Shown: positions 58,616-64,000 of the stretch, piece after piece
Layout of the letters: each line of letters starts with the position of its first letter
How positions within the stretch are numbered: the first letter of the stretch is position 1
Notes under the pieces: model-generated
Told to the model about the DNA's origin: nothing
What the model saw: the letters and a program-made list of their open reading frames with translations, nothing else
The model's database searches: none
Position numbers and translations under genes: made by a program
Assembly: GCA_037892935.1 (NCBI GenBank)
Contig: JAYXKI010000011.1
Span: forward strand, 434,001-498,000
Length of the DNA stretch: 64,000 nt
DNA from: Phlebopus portentosus
Lineage: Eukaryota > Basidiomycota > Agaricomycetes > Boletales > Boletinellaceae
Reading direction: 5' to 3'

Positions 58616-59470
58616 CTTATATGTCAATCACCGTCAATCAGACTGGTCGGACTGGCTAGTGCTTGCAGAATTTGCATACAACAACTGCAAACACTCGGCG
58701 ATAAAACTATCTCCTTTCTTCGTCAATACCGGAATGCATCCCTTGGACTTTATGGGAGTCAGGACAGCTTCATCGAACCTGTCGGCGGAAGAATTTGCCA
58801 AACATGTCAAGGAGGTCTATGAGCTCACTCAGAGTAACTTGGTCAAAGTGAACGAAGACATGAAGCGCTTTTACGATCGTCATACTGGGAAATCCGTTAA
58901 TTATGAGGCAGGGCAGAAAGTCTTCCTAGACGGATGGAATATCAAGACAATCTGACTGACAAAGAAGATGGATGACAAGTGGTTCAGTCCCTTCAAGGTA
59001 ATAGAAAAGGTTGGGGCAAGTGCATACCGACTCAAATTACCGAAGACATGGAAGAAGGTTCACCCAGTCTTCAACGAGATATTGCTCAAACCAGCCATCC
59101 AGCCATCTTTCGAGTCACAAAAGAAGCCGCCTCCACCTCTGCCAGTGATCATTGACGAACAGGAAGAGTATGAGGTTGAAGAAATACTCAACTCACATCT
59201 ATATCGAGGCAGGCTCCAATTCTTGGTCAAGTGGGTTGGATATGAGGAAGCGACATGGCAACTAGAGTCCGACGTCAAGGATAATGTGCAGGAATCAATT
59301 CAAGAACTCTATCGCAAACATCCTGGAGCTCTGAGTGTTAGGCAGACGGCTCAAGGACTGAGTCGAGGCAGGCCAACACAACAACAAACAAGCGTGGATG
59401 AGATAATCCCAAACACGTCGCTCAGGTCAAGACAGCTAAGACGAGGCTTAAGTCCAGACCGTCGAACGCT
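58616..59470 (+). pseudogene. Ty3/Gypsy pol fragment: integrase C-terminus and chromodomain
   Basis: Starts abruptly inside the integrase (LYVNHRQSDWSDWL), continues LAEFAYNNCKHSAIKLSPFFVNTG, the GPF-like region (KWFSPFKVIEKVGASAYRLKLP, HPVFNE) and a chromodomain (EYEVEEILNSHLYRGRLQFLVKWVGYEEATWQ). A TGA at 58953-58955 replaces the Arg codon (CGA) present in the inverted copy downstream, so this copy is dead. The reading frame runs to 59492 through the start of the 57-bp tandem repeats. Upstream integrase core, RNase H, reverse transcriptase and gag are absent. It is about 85% identical by eye to 59,990-60,710 on the other strand. Confidence 0.88.
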
Positions 59471-59662
59471 AGGTCGCAGTGAAGGTAAGTAGATTTCAGC
59501 AAACTAATAATACAAGAGTAGATACCTAGGTCGCAGTGAAGGTAAGTAGATTTCAGCAAACTAATAATACAAGAGTAGATACCTAGGTTGCAGTGAAGGT
59601 AAGTAGATTTCAGCAAACTAATAATACAAGAGTAGATACCTAGGTCGCAGTGAAGGTAAGTA
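59471..59662 (+). repeat. 57-bp tandem repeat, about 3.3 copies
   Basis: AGGTCGCAGTGAAGGTAAG recurs at 59471, 59528, 59585 (one base different) and 59642, an exact 57-bp period. The fourth copy breaks off after GTAAGTAG. They sit at the end of the putative LTR, exactly where the plus-strand pol fragment ends. Confidence 0.9.
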
Positions 59663-59911
59663 GAATAGAAAGACAAGGAACGAAAGAGTCAAACTATCTA
59701 CTTATATAGACTTTGAGCACGGGAAAGGTCTACTCTAATGGGAAGTCACATGACAAGGAATGGGATGATTAGTGAGCGTGATAGAACATTGTGAAATGTT
59801 CCGGCAAAAGGATGAATAAGCGCATAAGAAAAATAAAAAGAAAAGGAAAAGAATATTAAAATAAATGATGACGTCAGAAAAGAAAAGGAAAATGTTCGAG
59901 TCCTTACATCA
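59471..59911 (-). mobile_element. Probable 3' LTR of the minus-strand Gypsy element
   Basis: On the minus strand the LTR begins TGATGTAAGGACTC directly after a poly-G polypurine tract (GAAGGGGGGG). A TATATAAG promoter box lies at about 59,701-59,708, and its distal end consists of the 57-bp tandem repeats. The pol stop codon TGA is formed by the first three LTR bases. The outer end is not defined, since no second LTR copy is visible. Confidence 0.6.
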
Positions 59912-61855
59912 CCCCCCCTTCAAGGTTGGGCGTCCCGACCAACCACATAAGCCTTCTGAGGACATGAACTTGTATAGCGCTCGCAGGCTTTGTCGAGGTA
60001 TCGTTAACTTCCTCGGAGCTCCAGGATGTTTGCGGTAGAATTCTTGAATTGACTCCTGCGCATTATCCTTGATGTCGGATTCTGGCTGCCAAGTCGCTTC
60101 CTCATATCCAACCCACTTGACCAAGAATTGGAGCTTGCCTCGATGCAGATGCGAGTCGAGTATTTCTTCAACCTCGTACTCTTCCTCCTTATCAATGATC
60201 ACTGGCGGTGGTGGAGGTGGTTTCTTCTGCGATTCAAAGGACGGTTGGATGGCTGGTTTGAGCAAGATCTCATTGAAAACTGGATGGACCTTCTTCCAGG
60301 TCTTCGGTAGTTTGAGTCTGTATGCGCTTGCACCAACCTTTTTCATTACCTTGAAGGGACCGAACCATTTATCATCCATCTTCTTCATTGGTCGGATCGT
60401 CTTGATATTTCGTCCATCTAAGAAGACTTTCTGCCCTGCCTCATAGGTAATGGACTTTCCAGCATGGCGGTCATAGAAATGCTTCATGTCTTCGTTTGCT
60501 TGGGTTAGGTTACCTTGAGCGAGTTCGTGCACCTCCTTGATATGCTTAGCAAATTCTTCTGCTGACAGGTTTGATGATGCCGTTCCAACCCCCATGAAGT
60601 CTAAGGGGTGCATTCCCGTATTGACGAAGAAGGGAGATAGCTTCATCGCTGAATGTTCACAGTTGTTGTATGTGAATTCTGCGAGAGCCAGCCAGTCCGC
60701 CCAGTCTGATTGCCGATGGTTGACGTATAGCCACAGGTATTGCTCCAATTCCTGATTAACCCGCTCTGTCTGTCCGTCAGTTTGTGGGTGATATGCTGTC
60801 GACAGGTTGCCTTCAATGTGGAGGAGCTTGTACAACTCCTTCATCATCTTCGCATCGAATTGCACCTCTCGGTCATGAATGATCTTCCGTAGTAATCTGT
60901 GTAATCGGAAGACGTGGTCTCTGTAGATCCTAGCCATGCCTTCCGCCATTAACTTTGTCGTTGTTGGAATCGCATGGATTTGTTTGCTAAAGCGATCGAC
61001 CACTACGCAAATTGCATTGAACCCATTCGATTCTGGCAACTCTCCGATTAGGTCGACCGTGACAATCTGCCATGGCGCCTTCGGCACCTCATTAGGGTGC
61101 AAAACCTTTGCTCTCGTTGTCCTTAGAGCCTTCGTCCGCTGACAATGATCACACCCCCGCACGTACACCCGCACATCTGCACTCATCCTCGGCCACCAGT
61201 ACCTGCGTGCTATCAGCTGGATCGTCTTTGTTGCTCCTGGATGTCCTGCCAGGGTCGAGTCATGGTGTTCCTTCATGACATCCTCTCTGATGCTCGCTGG
61301 TACATATAGTCGGCGGCCCTTTCTCCACATGTCCCCTCTCTTCTCGACGTCCTTCGGCCTCACTCCCTCGTCCTCTTGTCTCTGTGCTTCCACGACCTTT
61401 TCAACGAGTACTTCTCTTGATGTCTGAACCATTCCTCTAACCAGCCATTCCTTCTTGATGAAAGTCACGTTCTCATTATCGTGCTCGCCCTTGTCATAAT
61501 CCGCCCGGCGTGACAACAGATCAGCTTTTCCCAACGTCTTTCCGGGTTTATGGACTAGCGTGAAATCGAACTCAGCTAAATCGAGTCGCCAACGAGCTTG
61601 TCGACGATTTAACTTCTGCAGCGATCGGAAGTACGTTAGATTTGCATGGTCTGTCCATACCTCAAAAGGTTGGTTAGCTCCCTGGAGATATTGTCGCCAT
61701 TCCTTTAGGGCTTGAACGATGGCGAGCATTTCCTTGTCGTAAATCTCATAGTTTCGCTCTGCCTCTAGGAATGTTGACAACCGATAAGCAATCACCTTCC
61801 ATTTGCCGTCTTGTTTCTGGAGAAGGACTCTGTTACGAAAATTGTGGATATACAA
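59909..61855 (-). pseudogene. Ty3/Gypsy pol fragment: RNase H, integrase, chromodomain
   Basis: 648 open codons. RNase H: YEIYDKEMLAIVQALKEW, VWTDHANLTYFRSLQ, KADLLSRR. Integrase zinc region: HHDSTLAGHPGATK then CDHCQRTK. Catalytic core with Asp in IVTVDLIGELP, Asp in KIIHDREVQF and Glu in HPQTDGQTERVNQELE. Chromodomain: YEVEEILDSHLHRGKLQFLVKW. The 5' end is truncated: the first conserved RNase H Asp and all of reverse transcriptase, protease and gag are missing, with unrelated sequence from about 61,845. Several conserved positions are altered by apparent C/T or G/A changes (for example HRLLRKIIHDREVQF, where families usually have G, P and GPQF). The ORF is intact, but the element cannot be autonomous. 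Confidence 0.9.
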
Positions 61856-61890
61856 TGCGGCGTGGTATCAGACGCTTTACACACCGAATT

Positions 61891-62838
61891 ATGCAGCCTA
61901 ATCAAGAGCATTTCGAAAGGCTTCAAGGACAGAATAGTGGAGGCGATTCTCGCCCACTAGTACAGCAAGGACCTGGGGAGGTCGCTGTGGAATATATTCA
62001 AGAGGAACCCGATCGACGATATTACGAGGACGAACGCGACGAAAGGGAGGACCCATACGATTTACAGCAAGGACTAGCTGGAATGCATATTGGACATACT
62101 CCTCCACCCGAGCGAAGCTACGTGGACATGGAAGAACGGAACATCGCAAGATACGTGGAACTCCTGCAGAAGAGACGATATCGACATAGTGCAACCAGAC
62201 GCTTTGTTCATGAAAGCCTGGTCTGTACAAACTGCTATTTGGCATACCAAAGGAGTTGGGTTCTTTCGGAGTGGCTCCTCAAGAACTTCGTGGAGCGCTT
62301 AGTAACTAGGGAAGGAGCCGATGTCAAGATTCGGCATAAACCCGGACCCTCAGAACGAACGTTTGACCAACCATTACCGAACCGCGGAATGAGCGCATAC
62401 GACCACGAGGTATCTGTATGGCTCGGCGATAGGGATATCTATGCACTGAAGGTTGGCGTGAGAGCTTGGATCAATCAGCATCGTCACCAGACCTTGTGTC
62501 GAAACACTGCAGTGGAAGTCGATTGGCCAATCTATTACAGGGCGCCATCGGACGTCGAAAGTCTTATCGAAGAAGCAACGGATCGAATGCTAGAAGCATG
62601 GGAACGATCGGAAGAAGGGGTTATTACAGTCGACGAATGGCGCGGGACGAATCACCTGGGAAGAAGATACAGGTTAACGTCGGGTACCGGACTACAATTC
62701 TCCGACATCGATATCGCGGCTAGGCACAGAAGGGTGTCTGCTAAATTTACACAGCCGCCGAGGTTAATCTCCGATGATCGGCAGGGGTTGCCGATCCCAA
62801 ATCCCGAGATAACGGTCAGCCCCATGATGGAAGATTAA
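61891..62838 (+). CDS. Hypothetical 315-aa protein, probably retroelement-derived
   Basis: Intact frame from ATG at 61891 (MQPNQEHFERLQGQNSGG); the frame is also open upstream to 61771, into the truncated Gypsy fragment. N-terminal third acidic and Arg/Glu/Asp-rich (DRRYYEDERDEREDPYD); central part has RRFVHESLVCTNCYLAY with a CxxC pair and VWLGDRDIYALKVGVRAW; C-terminus PNPEITVSPMMED. I recognise no domain. Downstream, after a purine-rich stretch, comes a candidate LTR (62922-63436), so this could be the last ORF of a plus-strand LTR element whose 5' part was replaced by the Gypsy fragment. A host gene is less likely, given no introns and the setting. Confidence 0.5.
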   Translation: MQPNQEHFERLQGQNSGGDSRPLVQQGPGEVAVEYIQEEPDRRYYEDERDEREDPYDLQQGLAGMHIGHTPPPERSYVDMEERNIARYVELLQKRRYRHSATRRFVHESLVCTNCYLAYQRSWVLSEWLLKNFVERLVTREGADVKIRHKPGPSERTFDQPLPNRGMSAYDHEVSVWLGDRDIYALKVGVRAWINQHRHQTLCRNTAVEVDWPIYYRAPSDVESLIEEATDRMLEAWERSEEGVITVDEWRGTNHLGRRYRLTSGTGLQFSDIDIAARHRRVSAKFTQPPRLISDDRQGLPIPNPEITVSPMMED

Positions 62839-62921
62839 ACGGCAGAAGCTCGGCCGGAGTAACGGAGCGCCGGCGAAGCGAGATCGCGGCACATGGAAGA
62901 AGTCTCTCGTGGGAGGATTGG

Positions 62922-63436
62922 CGTTAAGGATTAACATGTGATAGGAACGGAGATCGATAGAAGCCTGGGGAAAGCTTCTTCGGAACGGAAGGAAATTAGG
63001 GCCTGCCTAATAGGGAAGGAAGTAGTCGGTGGTGCAACCAGGAGTTTCGGTAGCACCACCAGAGTTGTCAGTGGTACTACAGACTCAAGAGAGTAGTAGT
63101 GACACCAGCTGAAACACATTGTCCTAACCAATGGCGAGGCATGGTCGGTAGTATTTGGTAGTCGGTAGTATTCAGTAGAAACTTTATTTAAGGCGCCAGC
63201 TGAGCGGGGTGTTGTCCCTCAGCAAAATTATTTTGTACTTTCAATCATAACTGTACCCCTTTGATTGAACCTCTGCTCTACTGCTGGGTCAAGCTTGAGC
63301 CTATAGCTCGCTTCTTAGTAGTACATCTAACCTTCGCTACTCTACTCTCCAATTATACATTGTCAGAAGGAGGAAGCAGGGACTTGTTCCGGTACGCTTG
63401 GACTGACCACCTCGTCCGAAAACACTGGTCCTAACA
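62922..63436 (+). mobile_element. Candidate LTR, about 515 bp
   Basis: Starts CGTTAAGGA and ends GTCCTAACA, imperfect inverted ends resembling TGTTAGGA...TCCTAACA. Preceded by a purine-rich GTGGGAGGA stretch (polypurine-tract-like). Contains a TATA-like TTTATTTAAG at about 63,183-63,192. Only one copy is in the window, so the boundaries are inferred. It could be the 3' LTR of sequence to its left or the 5' LTR of the gag-like frame to its right. Confidence 0.5.
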
Positions 63437-63573
63437 TTATAATTTTGCTCCAATCCTGGGATAATCAATCTTGCTGTTTCATAGTGCAATACCCACTATC
63501 GATCAGTAAGTATTGCTCTGCCCCGGGAGGGTTTCTCCTGTGCCTGTTAATTCAGTTAGCTGATCATCGATAA

Positions 63574-64000
63574 GCGTATCGTCGACGGCTAAAGCAGGCT
63601 TACACACTCCATCGGAGTTTTGTTAGAGCGCTCCATACATTCAAAGAAGAAGTCAATTCGGCATTTCGCACGATAAACTTCTATCGAGGTAAGAAGCACT
63701 CAAACACCCCTATCCTAGAACCCTACCGGTCGGTTATACTATCCGCCCTGGAGCTTCGAATCACCGCCGAAAGACACGAAAGAGTTGGGAGGAAGTTCTT
63801 GCTTGTACACGCGGACAACCTATTGAACGGACACAGTTTCAATTGGGAGGCACTCAGAGGTCCGACGCCAGTTGAAGAAGAACTACTCGCTCTGTGTCAG
63901 GAATATAAAGCGTTCGAATACACCCTACTCGAACATTCTCATTTCCTCCACCAAGTCCTACTACAAGTTTATCAAGGCAACTACACTACTGCGAAACAGC
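63574..64000 (+). CDS. Partial open frame, possible gag-like protein running off the window
   Basis: Open for 142 codons from after a TAA at 63571-63573 to the window end, with no ATG in the frame, so an upstream exon or start is needed. It has protein-like composition: LHTFKEEVNSAFRTINFYRG, SALELRITAERHERVGRKFL, VEEELLALCQEYKAFEYTLLE. Helical and charged, as in gag capsid regions. It follows the candidate LTR by 140 bases, where a gag gene would start. No firm identification. Confidence 0.35.

Noticed and set aside
59471..59662. CRISPR-like array of 57-bp repeats
   Set aside because: Units are contiguous with no unique spacers, in a fungal LTR; they are plain tandem repeats.

Overview
The window is nuclear DNA of a filamentous basidiomycete fungus, most probably an Agaricomycete. 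Genes are broken by many short GT-AG introns (about 45-100 nt), intergenic gaps are short, and several proteins belong to families typical of mushrooms and polypores: two DUF6533-type membrane proteins, a tandem pair of class I SAM methyltransferases and a Ty3/Gypsy chromovirus. I do not name a species.

From 1 to about 48.6 kb the window is gene-dense, mostly housekeeping. In order: the 3' end of fimbrin (+); two tandem methyltransferases (-); the proteasome ATPase Rpt6 (-) facing the GPI-anchor enzyme PIG-A (+) across a 183-bp shared promoter; a DUF6533 membrane protein (+); an unresolved locus at 10.5-11.6 kb; a MeaB-like bZIP factor (+); a USP-family deubiquitinase (+); histidinol-phosphate aminotransferase HIS5 (-) facing the WD40 Fe-S assembly factor CIA1 (+); ribosomal protein eL14 (+); the cohesin regulator PDS5 (+); a LanC-like zinc protein (+); the NatA auxiliary subunit NAA15 (+) converging on a large GNAT-domain protein (-); a second DUF6533 protein (+); and a bHLH factor (-).

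From about 48.7 kb to the end it is gene-poor: 7 kb without a recognisable gene, a 1.49-kb AT-rich foldback element with CACAG termini and a 3-bp target duplication, then truncated LTR retrotransposons. These comprise two inverted Gypsy pol fragments separated by an LTR with 57-bp tandem repeats, an orphan 315-aa ORF, a second LTR, and a gag-like reading frame leaving the window.

The most striking pattern is that at least ten otherwise well-conserved gene positions carry a single-base frameshift (nine one base short, one with an extra base), several inside short G or C runs. Single-copy housekeeping genes (HIS5, CIA1, PDS5) are affected, so uncorrected sequencing indels are the leading explanation; degeneration is possible for the DUF6533 pair. 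Gene models for these loci should be read with the stated frame breaks. I found no convincing previously undescribed system. The best candidates for follow-up are the foldback element, the orphan retroelement ORF, a 14-nt microexon in the LanC-like gene and a 22-nt intron-like interruption in PDS5.
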